Assembly: GCA_000171835.1 (NCBI GenBank)
Contig: ABHC01000004.1
Span: 124,001-188,000, forward strand
Source of the DNA: an alpha proteobacterium BAL199
GTDB taxonomy: Bacteria > Pseudomonadota > Alphaproteobacteria > Thalassobaculales > Thalassobaculaceae
Direction of reading: 5' to 3'
DNA length: 64,000 bases
Position numbers and translations under genes: made by a program
In this document: positions 50,528-59,277 of the stretch, piece by piece
How the letters are laid out: each line of letters starts with the position of its first letter
Position numbering within the stretch: the first letter of the stretch is position 1
Notes under the pieces: generated by a model
Seen by the model: only the letters and a program-made list of their open reading frames with translations
Told to the model about the DNA's origin: nothing
Database searches by the model: none

Positions 50528-52192
50528 ATGGGCGAGTTCAACCCCACCCCGCTTGGGCCGATCCAGGTGGAGATCATCCGCAACGCCCTTGTGGCGGCGG
50601 CGGAGGAGATGAGCGTCACGGTATGGCGGACCAGCCGCAGCTCGGTGGTGCGCGAGATCCTCGACTACTCGATCACCGTGTTCGATGCCGAGGGCCGCAG
50701 CACCGCCCAGTCGGCCGCGATGCCGGTGCATCTGAACTCGATGCCGACCTGCTTGGAGGAAATCCTGGCCAACCACATCCCGATCGAGGAGTGGCACGAC
50801 GGCGACATCATCATCACCAACGATCCCTATGCCGGCGGCCAGCACCTGCCGGACATCCAGACCTTCAAGCCGGTGTTCCTGGACGGTGAGCGCATCGCCA
50901 TCGCCGGGATCCTGGTCCATCACCTGGACGTCGGCGGCGGAGCGGCCGGCTCCTACGACGCGGGTGCCACCGAGATCTATCAGGAAGGCTTCCGCATCCC
51001 GCCGCTGAAACTGGCCGAAGGGGGAAAGCGCAACGAGGCGGTCATCAAGCTGCTGCTGCGCAACAGCCGCGAGCCGGTCAACGTCGGCGGCGATTTCGCT
51101 TCCCAGTTGGCGGCCCTGGACACCGGCGTCGCCAACCTGCAGCGCATCGGCCGTCGCTATGGTGCCGCCACGCTCAAGGCGGCGACCGACCGCATCCAGG
51201 CGCAGTCGGAAGCCGCCATGCGCGCCGCCATCGCGCGGATTCCCGATGGCACCTACCGGTTTCATGACTTCGTCGACGATGACGGCATCGAGCGCGACCG
51301 GCCGCTGAAGGTCGACGTGGCGCTGACCGTTGACGGCGACTCGGTGATCGTCGACCTCGGCGGGTCGTCGGACCAGGCGGTCGGACCGGTCAACTGCACC
51401 CTGAACATGAGCCGATCGGCGGTGATCTGCGGCGTGATGATGGCGCTTGGCGCCGACATTCCGGCGAACGCCGGCTGCTATCGCCCGGTGATCGTCAAGG
51501 CCCCGGAGGGACTGGTCGTGAACGCCCGTTCGCCGGCGCCGGTGGCGAACCGCATGGCGACAGGGCACCGGATCGTCACCACGGTGCTGGGGGCGTTCGC
51601 GGAGGCGATGCCGGGGCAGGTGCCGGCGGCCTATTACGGCGTGAGCTACGCGTACGCGCTGAACTGCTTCCTGGCCGATGGCCGGCGGCAGGTCTATTTC
51701 GACCTGGAGTGCGGCGGCTGGGGCGCGCATCCGGAGGAGGACGGCGCCAGCGGTTTCTCCTGCGGGTTCCACAACATTGCCAACGCGCCGATCGAGATGC
51801 TGGAGAACACCCTGCCGCTCACCTTCACCGAATACGGCCTGGTGCCGGATAGCGGCGGGTTGGGGCGGACGCGCGGCGGGCTTGGCCTGGCGCGGGCGTT
51901 CCGGCTCGACGCACCCCAGGGCGTGTTCGCCGCCAACCTGGAGCGCTTCAAGTTCGCTCCCTACGGCTTGGCCGGCGGGGAGGCGGGGCGGCCGGGGCGC
52001 TTGACGATCACCCGTAAGGGTTCACCGGCGCCGGAAGACCTGCCGTCGAAGCTGGTGGACCTGAAGGTTTCGCGCGGCGATGTTCTGCGCCTGCAGACGG
52101 CGGGTGGCGGCGGGTATGGCGATCCGGCGGAGCGGTCGCAGACGTCGGTCGTGCGTGATCTCACGGAAGGCTACACGACCGACGCCGCGTGA
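50528..52192 (+). CDS. hyuB: Hydantoinase/oxoprolinase family protein, subunit B
   Basis: A 554-residue protein from ATG 50528 with GGAGG seven bases upstream. Landmarks are NALVAAAEEMSVTVWRTSRS, AMPVHLNSMPTCLEEILANH, GDIIITNDPYAGGQHLPDIQ with the metal-binding Asp-Pro, and LVHHLDVGGGAAGSYDAGAT. The C-terminal LRLQTAGGGGYGDPAER closes the family pattern. It acts as a complex with the HyuA protein. The exact lactam or ketone substrate is not predictable. Confidence 0.92.
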   Translation: MGEFNPTPLGPIQVEIIRNALVAAAEEMSVTVWRTSRSSVVREILDYSITVFDAEGRSTAQSAAMPVHLNSMPTCLEEILANHIPIEEWHDGDIIITNDPYAGGQHLPDIQTFKPVFLDGERIAIAGILVHHLDVGGGAAGSYDAGATEIYQEGFRIPPLKLAEGGKRNEAVIKLLLRNSREPVNVGGDFASQLAALDTGVANLQRIGRRYGAATLKAATDRIQAQSEAAMRAAIARIPDGTYRFHDFVDDDGIERDRPLKVDVALTVDGDSVIVDLGGSSDQAVGPVNCTLNMSRSAVICGVMMALGADIPANAGCYRPVIVKAPEGLVVNARSPAPVANRMATGHRIVTTVLGAFAEAMPGQVPAAYYGVSYAYALNCFLADGRRQVYFDLECGGWGAHPEEDGASGFSCGFHNIANAPIEMLENTLPLTFTEYGLVPDSGGLGRTRGGLGLARAFRLDAPQGVFAANLERFKFAPYGLAGGEAGRPGRLTITRKGSPAPEDLPSKLVDLKVSRGDVLRLQTAGGGGYGDPAERSQTSVVRDLTEGYTTDAA

Positions 52193-52199
52193 TTGGATG

Positions 52200-52547
52200 T
52201 CACGAGGGCAGGCCGGGCTTTTGCATTCCGGCAGTCTGCTCGTGCACCCAGCCCTCACCGGCCGAGACGATGCAGGTCGGTCCACCGGGAATGGTGATGG
52301 CGATGGTCCAGGTGCCGGTCTGGGTGTTGGTGTAGACCTGGACGAAACCGCCATTGGCGTCGACGCCGGCGGCGGTCAGCACCTCGCCGTATTCCTTGCC
52401 GAGTTGAGCGACCAGGGCGGTAGCCTGCGGAGCGCATACCCTGGCAGCCTGAGAATTGGCCTGACTGATGCCAAAGGGCATCAGAGCCAGGGTCACCACG
52501 CTCGCCAATACTGCCGTTCTGGCAAAATTCGTGCGATTCCGTGTCAT
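52200..52547 (-). CDS. Small exported protein, copy 1 of a tandem pair
   Basis: A 115-residue protein with signal peptide (RTAVLASVVTLALMPFGISQ, cleaved near NSQA). The mature part has VCAPQATALVAQLGKEYGEV, VDANGGFVQVYTNTQTGTWT and IAITIPGGPTCIVSAGEGW, with two cysteines likely bridged. It is clearly paralogous to the protein at 52746-53099. It resembles a common but uncharacterised alphaproteobacterial family ending in C-I-V-x-x-G-E-G-W. AGGA lies nine bases upstream, directly after the two-hairpin leader at 52564-52607. Confidence 0.75.
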   Translation of the reverse strand: MTRNRTNFARTAVLASVVTLALMPFGISQANSQAARVCAPQATALVAQLGKEYGEVLTAAGVDANGGFVQVYTNTQTGTWTIAITIPGGPTCIVSAGEGWVHEQTAGMQKPGLPS

Positions 52548-52563
52548 GACCCACTTCCTTTCC

Positions 52564-52607
52564 GGGATCGTCGGCCGATCCCTTGCTACGACTTTCTGTC
52601 GTCGTAG
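52564..52607 (-). ncRNA. Two-hairpin 5' leader of copy 1
   Basis: Read on the minus strand, hairpin A pairs CTACGAC with GTCGTAG (52607-52586, 8-base loop). Three bases later hairpin B pairs GGGATCG with CGATCCC around loop GCCGA (52582-52564). GGAAAGGAAGTGGGTC then leads to the ATG. Both stems are perfect 7-bp helices. The same arrangement precedes copy 2 with compensatory differences, so a structured leader RNA is likely. Confidence 0.62.
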
Positions 52608-52745
52608 GATAAATGTGGGGAGAACTTGACGTTATGCCAACTATGTCCTCGCCGTATTGTGATGGTGACGGGGAATTGCTAACAAATCGTTGCGGAACAG
52701 CCTGGGCGAGTCTTTATTTTCTCGCTCCGCCGACCGCCGTTGTTG

Positions 52746-53099
52746 TCAGGACGCCAGATCGGGGCGGCGCGCGGGTTTCGGAACATCGGCCAACTGCCGG
52801 TCGCTCCAGCCCTCACCGGATGACACGATGCAACTCGGGCCGCCGGGAAGTGTCACGGCAATGGTCCAGCTTCCGGTATCCGGCGACGAGTAGACCTGGA
52901 CCAGGTTGCCGTTGCCGTCGACACCCTCGGCGCTGATGGCTTCGCCATACTGGCTGCCGAGCTTTGCCGAGAGTTTGTCCTGCGGTGCGCATACCGATGG
53001 TGTCTGCGCCGCGGCGGGCTGAATGCCCATGAAGACTGACAGGATCATCGTGCCGGAGATCGCTGCCGATGCGGCGAGATGCTTGCGGAGCCCAGTCAT
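52746..53099 (-). CDS. Small exported protein, copy 2 of a tandem pair
   Basis: A 117-residue protein from ATG 53099 with signal peptide (AASAAISGTMILSVFMGIQP, cleaved near AAAQT). The mature part VCAPQDKLSAKLGSQYGEAI, VDGNGNLVQVYSSPDTGSWT and IAVTLPGGPSCIVSSGEGW aligns with copy 1 along its length, including both cysteines and the GEGW motif. The two copies lie in tandem 198 bases apart, each with its own two-hairpin leader. Divergence at the N- and C-termini shows that the duplication is not very recent. Confidence 0.75.
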   Translation of the reverse strand: MTGLRKHLAASAAISGTMILSVFMGIQPAAAQTPSVCAPQDKLSAKLGSQYGEAISAEGVDGNGNLVQVYSSPDTGSWTIAVTLPGGPSCIVSSGEGWSDRQLADVPKPARRPDLAS

Positions 53100-53116
53100 G
53101 ATCCAACACCCTTTCC

Positions 53117-53158
53117 GGAACCGTCGGCCGGTTCCCTGCCACGGCGCTGCCGCCGTAG
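53117..53158 (-). ncRNA. Two-hairpin 5' leader of copy 2
   Basis: On the minus strand hairpin A' pairs CTACGGC with GCCGTGG (53158-53139, one U-G pair), three bases follow, then hairpin B' pairs GGAACCG with CGGTTCC around loop GCCGA (53135-53117). GGAAAGGGTGTTGGATC leads to the ATG. Relative to copy 1, one pair in A and two pairs in B have changed on both sides so that pairing is kept. Confidence 0.62.
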
Positions 53159-53452
53159 ATGTTCCATGCCGAGCCTGGGTTTTCTCCAGTGCCCCGCAGG
53201 AAACACGCGCGATGTCGTTCCAATACCCTAAATAAAATCTGCTTCGAGGCGGTTCGTGTCTTGTCGGCGTGAGGTCTGTGCTCCGCCGGTGCCTTCGAGT
53301 ACTGACGGCATGCACGGCTCAACCGGATAATTACGCAACGTTCCACTGACGACTTGGTTGCATGACAGCCATCGCGTTCGGATGCATCAGGGCCGTTGCG
53401 GCACGCCGGAGAGCATGCTTGGCTGCAGGTGCATCTCAGGAGATCCTCACCC
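53159..53452. other. Intergenic region upstream of copy 2 and the aldolase gene
   Basis: Divergent region without a credible gene. It must hold promoters for the exported protein (minus) and the HpcH aldolase (plus). The only notable motif is GGAAC on the minus strand (53344-53340) with CGGTT 14 bases downstream, near but not matching the spacing of alphaproteobacterial EcfG promoters. Confidence 0.35.
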
Positions 53453-54229
53453 ATGTTTCGCAAGAATCACTTGAAAGCCATCATCGCTGCCGATGAGCCA
53501 GCCCATGGCGTCTGGTTGCAGCTTGGCGAGCCGTCGATCGCCGAAATCGCCAGCCTGTGCGGCTACGACTTCCTGATCCTGGACAACGAGCACGGCCCGG
53601 CCGCGCTGGAGACCACCGTGCATTCGATGCGCGCCGCGCAAGCCGGCCGGGCTACCGTTCTGGTGCGGGTCCCGGGGCAGGATCCCGACTACCTGAAGCG
53701 CGTGCTGGACGCCGGCGCCGAAGCGATCATGGTGCCGATGGTCGAGACGGCCGAGCAGGCCCGTGCCGTGGTCGCGGCCTGCAAGTATCCGCCGACCGGG
53801 CGACGCGGCTATTCCGCGCCGACCGTGCGGGCGTCCGGCTACGGTGCCGACCCCGAATACGCGGCCAAGGCCAACGACGAGTTGTTCATCTGCGTCCAGA
53901 TCGAGTCGGACAAGGCGGTCGAGCAGGCCGGCGCGATCGCCGCGGTCGAGGGTGTCGACATGGTGTTCATCGGCGTCGCCGATCTGTCCGGCTCGATCGG
54001 CCTGCTTGGCCAGCCGGGGCGGCCGGAGGTCGATGCTCAGATCCGCAAAGCGGAAGCGGCGGTGAAGGCGGCGGGCAAGCCGCTCGGCACCATCCCGCGG
54101 CCGGGCCACAGCATGGTCGACCTGGCGGCGGAAGGGTACCGGCTGCTGGCCGGCATCGCGGATTCCGGGGCCCTGCGCGCGGCCTTCACGGCCGACGTGG
54201 CGGCATTCGCCCCGGCGAAGAAGAAGTAG
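53453..54229 (+). CDS. HpcH/HpaI family aldolase
   Basis: A 258-residue class II pyruvate aldolase from ATG 53453 with AGGAG eleven bases upstream. Landmarks are HGVWLQLGEPSIAEIASLCG, FLILDNEHGPAALET with the acidic and His residues, AIMVPMVETAEQARAVV, RRGYSAPTVRASGYG, the metal-binding VQIESDKAV and VFIGVADLSGSIGL. Such enzymes cleave 4-hydroxy-2-oxo acids to pyruvate and an aldehyde. Nothing adjacent identifies the substrate. Confidence 0.9.
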   Translation: MFRKNHLKAIIAADEPAHGVWLQLGEPSIAEIASLCGYDFLILDNEHGPAALETTVHSMRAAQAGRATVLVRVPGQDPDYLKRVLDAGAEAIMVPMVETAEQARAVVAACKYPPTGRRGYSAPTVRASGYGADPEYAAKANDELFICVQIESDKAVEQAGAIAAVEGVDMVFIGVADLSGSIGLLGQPGRPEVDAQIRKAEAAVKAAGKPLGTIPRPGHSMVDLAAEGYRLLAGIADSGALRAAFTADVAAFAPAKKK

Positions 54230-54233
54230 CCGG

Positions 54234-54740
54234 TTAGACTTGGCGTCGCGGGCGGCGTGGACGGCTGATCAGCCCCGCCGCCCCGGCGACCCCGGCGTGC
54301 ATCAGCCAGCCCAGGCCGAGGCCGACCGCGCCCCAGCGCAGGTCAATGGTCAGGCTTGGCCTCCATTGCTCGTAGGCCCGCTCAAGGATGATCCGGTCGT
54401 GCGACTTCGCGACCACCCAGGGCCGGCTCCACGGACCCGCCTGGGCCAACACTTCCTGCAATTCACGCAGGACCACGACGCGTTCCGCCAGTCGGTCCAC
54501 CGCCTCGCCGGTCTTGCGAAAGGCCAGATCCTCGCTGGCGTTCAGGCGTCGTCGGTAGTCCTCGAAGGTCAGGTCGGCGCTGGCGGCAGCACGCTCAAAG
54601 CTGGCGAGGGTGGCGTAGGCCTCGTCGAGCGCACCGCCAAGACGCTGGCCATAGGCGTCGACGAAGGTTGGAATCTGGGAGCCGATTATGGCGCCACCCA
54701 GGACGAACAACAGAAATACCAGATCGCGCAATATACCCAT
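54234..54740 (-). CDS. DUF2937 family membrane protein
   Basis: A 168-residue protein from ATG 54740 (MGILRDLVFLLFVLGGAIIG). It has an N-terminal membrane helix, the conserved SQIPTFVDAYGQRLGGALDE segment of DUF2937, a helical periplasmic middle, and a C-terminal helix around GAVGLGLGWLMHAGVAGAAG. Function is unknown. It begins four bases after the dioxygenase stop on the same strand, so it is probably the last gene of the salvage operon. Confidence 0.75.
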   Translation of the reverse strand: MGILRDLVFLLFVLGGAIIGSQIPTFVDAYGQRLGGALDEAYATLASFERAAASADLTFEDYRRRLNASEDLAFRKTGEAVDRLAERVVVLRELQEVLAQAGPWSRPWVVAKSHDRIILERAYEQWRPSLTIDLRWGAVGLGLGWLMHAGVAGAAGLISRPRRPRRQV

Positions 54741-54744
54741 CGGC

Positions 54745-55629
54745 TCAGGCGCTCCGCTCGAAGCCGTGAAACGGGATATCCGATGCGCGCTGCAACCAGT
54801 TTCCAGCGCTCCAGCGGGCGGCCCCGTCGACCGCGTGCAGAGTATAGGCCATGCGCGAGCGCTCCGAGGTGTTCGGCGCACTGCCGTGCGGCAGAGTGCC
54901 GTGCAGCACCACCAGGGTGCCTTTCGGCGCGGGCAGCGGTACGGTGGCGGACTCGTCGAACGGCGTGGAATCGAGAGCCTCGGTCACCAGTTCGCCGCCG
55001 ACCTCGTGGAAGCGCTGTCGAAGCGGGCCGCGATGGCCACCGGGAATGACGAACAGGCAGCCGTTGCCGGCGTCGGCATCCTCCAGTGCCAGCCAGAAGC
55101 CGATGACGCTGGGCGGATCGGTGATCAGGAAGGTAGCGTCCTGGTGACAGGTGACCGCACCGCCGATCGACGGCGGCTTCCAGATCACCATGGACTGCAC
55201 CAGTCGTGGGTCAGCCAGCCCAAGGCCACACGCGAGAGCGGCAAGCGTCGGGCGGCGTGATACCCGGTCGAACACCGGGTCGAGGTCGTGCATCGCGTGG
55301 CCGAGCTTGTTGACCGCCGCGTGCTTCGGGCGGGTGAGGGTTCCGTCGGCGTCGACCGCGCCGTCCTCCAGGAACACCCGGATTGCATCGCCGGATTCGC
55401 GAAAGTACCGATCGGCAGCGTGCCGCGGCGCGGTCGTGGAGAACACCGCGGCACCGCTTGTCGGATCCCAATCGTCGACGATGGCGCGGGAACGTTCGAT
55501 CAGCGAGTCGCAGTCAGCGTGGGATACCGCATCTTCGATCACCAGGACGCCGTCGCGGTCCCACGCCGCCAGCATGGCCGGGGTCGGCGCGCCGGTCGCC
55601 GTGGCAGCGAAGCGCGGTACGGCGTTCAC
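54745..55629 (-). CDS. Phytanoyl-CoA dioxygenase (PhyH) family protein
   Basis: A 294-residue Fe(II)/2-oxoglutarate oxygenase from GTG 55629, which overlaps the deoB stop (GTGA) and has GGAG six bases upstream. The double-stranded beta helix shows [18 protein letters not shown] at the start, the metal triad HQDATF ... [20 protein letters not shown] (His-x-Asp, distal His and the 2-oxoglutarate Arg) and [20 protein letters not shown] between. Substrates of the family range from phytanoyl-CoA to small natural products. Translational coupling to deoB is unusual and hints at a nucleoside- or deoxyribose-related substrate (inference). Confidence 0.85.
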   Translation of the reverse strand: MNAVPRFAATATGAPTPAMLAAWDRDGVLVIEDAVSHADCDSLIERSRAIVDDWDPTSGAAVFSTTAPRHAADRYFRESGDAIRVFLEDGAVDADGTLTRPKHAAVNKLGHAMHDLDPVFDRVSRRPTLAALACGLGLADPRLVQSMVIWKPPSIGGAVTCHQDATFLITDPPSVIGFWLALEDADAGNGCLFVIPGGHRGPLRQRFHEVGGELVTEALDSTPFDESATVPLPAPKGTLVVLHGTLPHGSAPNTSERSRMAYTLHAVDGAARWSAGNWLQRASDIPFHGFERSA

Positions 55630-56849
55630 GTCGGGCTCCGCAACCGGCTGACACCGTGCGGTCCCGGCGGCAGGCCGAGATGCGCGCCCAAGGTGGCGCC
55701 GACATCGGCGAACGCCAGTTGTCCCAGATCGCCGACAGGTGCTGCCGGTCCGGTGATGAGGACCGGCACCTGCTCGCGGGTGTGGTCGCTGCCCGGCCAG
55801 GTCGGGTCGTTGCCGTGGTCGGCGGTGAGGATTGCCAGGTCGCCCGGGCGCAGCGCGTCCAGGAACTCCGGCAGACGGTAGTCGAACGCTTCCAGCTCGG
55901 CAGCATAGCCGGCGACATCGCGCCGGTGCCCCCACAGCGAGTCGAAATCGACGAAGTTGACGATGACCAGTGATCCGTCGGGCGCACGGTCGGTGACGGA
56001 CTGCAGGGTGTCGAACAGCACCGCGTTGCCGCTCGCCTTCACCTCCTCGCCGGTGCCCTGGTGGGCGAAGATGTCGCCGATCTTGCCGATTGAGATGACC
56101 GTGCCGCCGGTGTCGGAATGGCGTTGCAGCAGGGTCGGAGACGGCGGCGGCACGGCCAGATCCTTGCGGTTGCCGGTTCGCGCGAAGTCATCGGCGTTGG
56201 TGCCGACGAACGGTCGGGCGATCACCCGGCCGACCGTGTCCGGAACCAGCGTCCGGGCGATCCGGCAGATCTCGTACAGCCGTTCCAGGCCGAACGCCTG
56301 CTCGTGGGCGGCGATCTGCACAACGCTGTCGGCGGAGGTGTAGAGGATCGGCTTGCCGGTTCGGACATGTTCCTCGCCGAGCCGGGCGATGATCTCGGTT
56401 CCGCTGGCGTGACAGTCGCCGAGCACTCCCGGCAGCCCGGCCTGGCGGATCAGCGCGGCGGTGAACTCGGCTGGAAAAGCCGGCACGGTAGTCGGGTAGT
56501 AGGTCCAGTCGAAGGCCACCGGCACGCCGGTCAGTTCCCAGTGCCCGCTCGGCGTGTCCTTGCCCCTGGACGTCTCGGCCGCATGCCCCCAGGCGCCCCG
56601 GCTCGCGGCAGCGGTCTCAAGGCCGGCCGGCTCGCAACCCGCAGCGGCCTGATGCGCCGCTCCCAGGCCGAGTTTGAGCAGATTCGGCACGGCCAACGGA
56701 CCGCTGCGTCCATGGCCGTCGCCACCGCCGGCGGCGCAGGCTTCGGCGATGTGGCCGAGGGTATCCGCCCCCGTGTCGCCGTAGCGGTCGGCGTCCGGAG
56801 CACCACCGATGCCGACCGAGTCGAGGACGACGAGGAAGGCGCGGGTCAT
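55626..56849 (-). CDS. deoB: Phosphopentomutase
   Basis: A 407-residue alkaline-phosphatase-superfamily mutase interconverting (deoxy)ribose 1- and 5-phosphates in nucleoside salvage. Landmarks are [20 protein letters not shown] with metal ligand Asp, [20 protein letters not shown] with the phosphothreonine region ([10 protein letters not shown]), [13 protein letters not shown] and [20 protein letters not shown]. The ATG overlaps the deoA stop by four bases. Confidence 0.97.
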   Translation of the reverse strand: MTRAFLVVLDSVGIGGAPDADRYGDTGADTLGHIAEACAAGGGDGHGRSGPLAVPNLLKLGLGAAHQAAAGCEPAGLETAAASRGAWGHAAETSRGKDTPSGHWELTGVPVAFDWTYYPTTVPAFPAEFTAALIRQAGLPGVLGDCHASGTEIIARLGEEHVRTGKPILYTSADSVVQIAAHEQAFGLERLYEICRIARTLVPDTVGRVIARPFVGTNADDFARTGNRKDLAVPPPSPTLLQRHSDTGGTVISIGKIGDIFAHQGTGEEVKASGNAVLFDTLQSVTDRAPDGSLVIVNFVDFDSLWGHRRDVAGYAAELEAFDYRLPEFLDALRPGDLAILTADHGNDPTWPGSDHTREQVPVLITGPAAPVGDLGQLAFADVGATLGAHLGLPPGPHGVSRLRSPT

Positions 56850-58174
56850 TGCCGCTCCCCGGTGCGGCGCTCGATCACGGACGGTCCCGGCGATGGGGGA
56901 GTGTCGCCGATGGTTACCGCGCGGCGCACCGCCTCGGCCGCGCGCTCGGCGTCGTCGTCGGTGCGGGCGTGCACGCGGGCGATCGGACGGTCGCTGTCCA
57001 CGATCTCGCCGATGCCGGCGACAGCGTCCAGGCCGACGGTGTAGTCGATGCTGTCGGTGGCACGCCGCCTACCACCGCCCAGTTCGATCACTACGAGGCC
57101 CAGGGCACGGGTGTCGATGGCGGTCACGGTGCCGTCGACGCTTGGGTGGACCGACCGAGCGACGGCGGCTTTCGGCAGATGGTTGTCGGGTCGTTCCAGA
57201 AGATCGGCCGGGCCGCCGAGCGCGGTGATCATCGCCGCGAACCGTTCGGCGGCGCGTCCGTCTTCGAGGGCGGAGGCTGCCTGGGCAACACCCTCTGTGG
57301 GGCTGTCGACCAGCCTGCCGAGCGCCAGCATCTCGCCGGCCAACGCCAGGGTGACGTCCAGCAGCCGCGGCTCGCGCGTCGCACCGGTCAGGAAGTCGAT
57401 GGCCTCGCGAACCTCCAGCGCGTTTCCAGCGCTGCGGCCGAGCACCTGGTTCATGTCGGTGACCAGGGCGACCGTCGGCAGGCCGGCCCGATTGGCGGTC
57501 TCGGCAATGGCGTCGGCGAGCGCGCGGGCATCGTCGAGCCCGGCCATGAAGGCGCCGGTGCCGGTCTTCACGTCCATCACCAAGCCCTGCAGCCCAGCGG
57601 CCAGTTTCTTCGACAGGATCGAGGCGACGATTAGCGGGATCGACTCTACCGTCGCGGTCACGTCGCGGATCGCATACATCCGGCGGTCGGCCGGGGCCAG
57701 ATCGTCGGTCTGCCCGATCACCGCGCACCCGGCCTCGCGCACCACCCGCTCGAAGGTCGCAAGGTCCGGCGACGTGGTGTAGCCGGGGATCGAATCCAGC
57801 TTGTCCAGGGTGCCGCCGGTGTGGCCGAGCCCGCGTCCAGAAATCATCGGCACGTAGCCGCCGCAGGCCGCCACGATCGGCGCCAGCATCAGGCTGACCT
57901 TGTCGCCGACGCCGCCGGTCGAGTGCTTATCCAGCACCGGGCCCGGCAGGTCGCGCCAGGCCAGGACCCGACCGCTGTCGGCCATCGCCCGGGTCAGGGC
58001 CGCCCGCTCGTCGGCGTCGAGGCCCTGGAAGAACACCGCCATGGCAAAGGCGGCGGTCTGTCCCTCGCTGATTGATCCGTCGCTGACCCCCGCGATAAAG
58101 GCGGCGATACCGTCGGCCGGCAGTCGACCGCCGTCACGCTTGGCACGGATCAGTTCCTGGGGCAGCACGGGCAT
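56846..58174 (-). CDS. deoA: Thymidine phosphorylase
   Basis: A 442-residue enzyme that phosphorolyses thymidine or deoxyuridine to the base and deoxyribose 1-phosphate. It begins [20 protein letters not shown]; the phosphate site is [20 protein letters not shown] and the glycine-rich hinge is [20 protein letters not shown]. The C-terminal alpha/beta domain ends in [16 protein letters not shown]. The product feeds DeoB directly. The ferritin-like gene upstream is separated by 78 bases. Confidence 0.97.
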   Translation of the reverse strand: MPVLPQELIRAKRDGGRLPADGIAAFIAGVSDGSISEGQTAAFAMAVFFQGLDADERAALTRAMADSGRVLAWRDLPGPVLDKHSTGGVGDKVSLMLAPIVAACGGYVPMISGRGLGHTGGTLDKLDSIPGYTTSPDLATFERVVREAGCAVIGQTDDLAPADRRMYAIRDVTATVESIPLIVASILSKKLAAGLQGLVMDVKTGTGAFMAGLDDARALADAIAETANRAGLPTVALVTDMNQVLGRSAGNALEVREAIDFLTGATREPRLLDVTLALAGEMLALGRLVDSPTEGVAQAASALEDGRAAERFAAMITALGGPADLLERPDNHLPKAAVARSVHPSVDGTVTAIDTRALGLVVIELGGGRRRATDSIDYTVGLDAVAGIGEIVDSDRPIARVHARTDDDAERAAEAVRRAVTIGDTPPSPGPSVIERRTGERQ

Positions 58175-58252
58175 GGTCCGGTGGGCTGTTGCGTCTGCCG
58201 CACGGTAGCATCGCGCGCGCGCAGCGTCAGGCGTCGATCCCGTGCCGCTCCG

Positions 58253-59077
58253 TCATGCCGCCATCCGGGCCAGTTCGCGCTGCCGCTTGGCCAGGAGCCA
58301 CTTGGCGCCGAAGTTGGTGGCCTGGAACAGCCGGGAGTGCGGCTTCAGCCCACAGGCCTTGAACACCATCGCCAGTGCCTTCTCGATGTGCGGGTCGCGG
58401 TAATACTGATAGGCGCGCCGCATGTAGGCCCGGGTGTTGCGCTCGCGATCGTACGGCTCGCCCTGGTTGTTGGCGGCGTAGAACGCGTAGGCCAGCTCGT
58501 CGTCCTCGGTCTCCATGATCCGGCCCAATGCCAGCTTCAGGCGCCGCAGGGTGCCGATGTTGTCCTGCTCCAGAAACCGTTTCAGGTGGGTGTAGAACAA
58601 CTTGTAGTGGCGCAGCTCGTCGCCGGCGATGTATCGGCAGATCGCCTTCAACGTGGGTTCCTCGGTGCCGTCGCCGAGGGCTCGGTAGTAGGAGCTGGTG
58701 CCGACCTCGACCATGCAGCGCGCCACCAGTTCGCCGGCGCGCGAGCCGCGGATCGACTCCGTTACATCGATGTCCGGACGGAAGCCCTCGCGGAACACCG
58801 CGAACCGGGTTTCGAAATCGAAATCCGGATCGGCGGTCGCTGCCCATCGGCCGAGCGCCTCGCCGTGCTGGCGCTCCTCCACTCCCCACTGCCGGGCGGC
58901 GTCGACGAAACCGGGGTCGTCGTGGAACACGTTGGTCAGGTAGCTGACATAATCGGCCGAGTTGTATTCGACCATGGCCGCCGCCTTGACGATGGCCAAC
59001 TGGTCCGGTTCGACCTTCGACGCGTCGAAGGCGGCCCACGGCACGTCGTCGAGCGTCCAATGCAAGTCAGGCTTCAC
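58253..59077 (-). CDS. Ferritin-like di-iron protein
   Basis: A 274-residue helical protein from GTG 59077 with AGGA eight bases upstream; the frame is open further. Carboxylate-His motifs fit a di-iron four-helix bundle: AAAMVEYNSADYVSYLTNVF, WGVEERQHGEALGRWA (ExxRQH), VARCMVEVGTSSYYRAL and YIAGDELRHYKLFYTHL (DExRH). This resembles rubrerythrin-like or acyl-ACP-desaturase-like proteins. The basic C-terminus AKWLLAKRQRELARM is extra. Oxygen or lipid chemistry is plausible; the substrate is unknown. It separates punA from deoA in the salvage cluster. Confidence 0.72.
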   Translation of the reverse strand: MKPDLHWTLDDVPWAAFDASKVEPDQLAIVKAAAMVEYNSADYVSYLTNVFHDDPGFVDAARQWGVEERQHGEALGRWAATADPDFDFETRFAVFREGFRPDIDVTESIRGSRAGELVARCMVEVGTSSYYRALGDGTEEPTLKAICRYIAGDELRHYKLFYTHLKRFLEQDNIGTLRRLKLALGRIMETEDDELAYAFYAANNQGEPYDRERNTRAYMRRAYQYYRDPHIEKALAMVFKACGLKPHSRLFQATNFGAKWLLAKRQRELARMAA

Positions 59078-59160
59078 GGCACTTCCTCTCCCTGATGCGG
59101 TTGGGTCAAGGGACGTCCCTCGGGCACCGAGCGACGCGCAGACAGCGTCGCCCGAAACCC

Positions 59161-59179
59161 GGTTACAGCTGTGGTAACC
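59161..59179. promoter_or_regulatory. Inverted repeat upstream of ferritin-like gene
   Basis: GGTTAC (59161-59166) and GTAACC (59174-59179) are perfect inverted half-sites with a 7-base spacer, 84 bases upstream of the GTG at 59077. Placement fits an operator; the regulator is unknown. Confidence 0.35.
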
Positions 59180-59277
59180 CCCGTAGCCGTTCAATGGTGC
59201 CGGATTCGCTGAAAAATCGGAACCGATGAACGCGCGTCAGTAACCGCCACGGGCTATCGGAAGCGGTTCGTCGAGTA

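Noticed and set aside
53321-53344. EcfG-type general stress promoter on the minus strand
   Set aside because: GGAAC and GTT elements occur, but spacing and the -10 element do not fit well, and it is far upstream of the leader hairpins.
59222-59277. Terminator after punA (AACCGC / GCGGTT)
   Set aside because: Only six pairs around a 15-base loop and no U tract; too weak to list.
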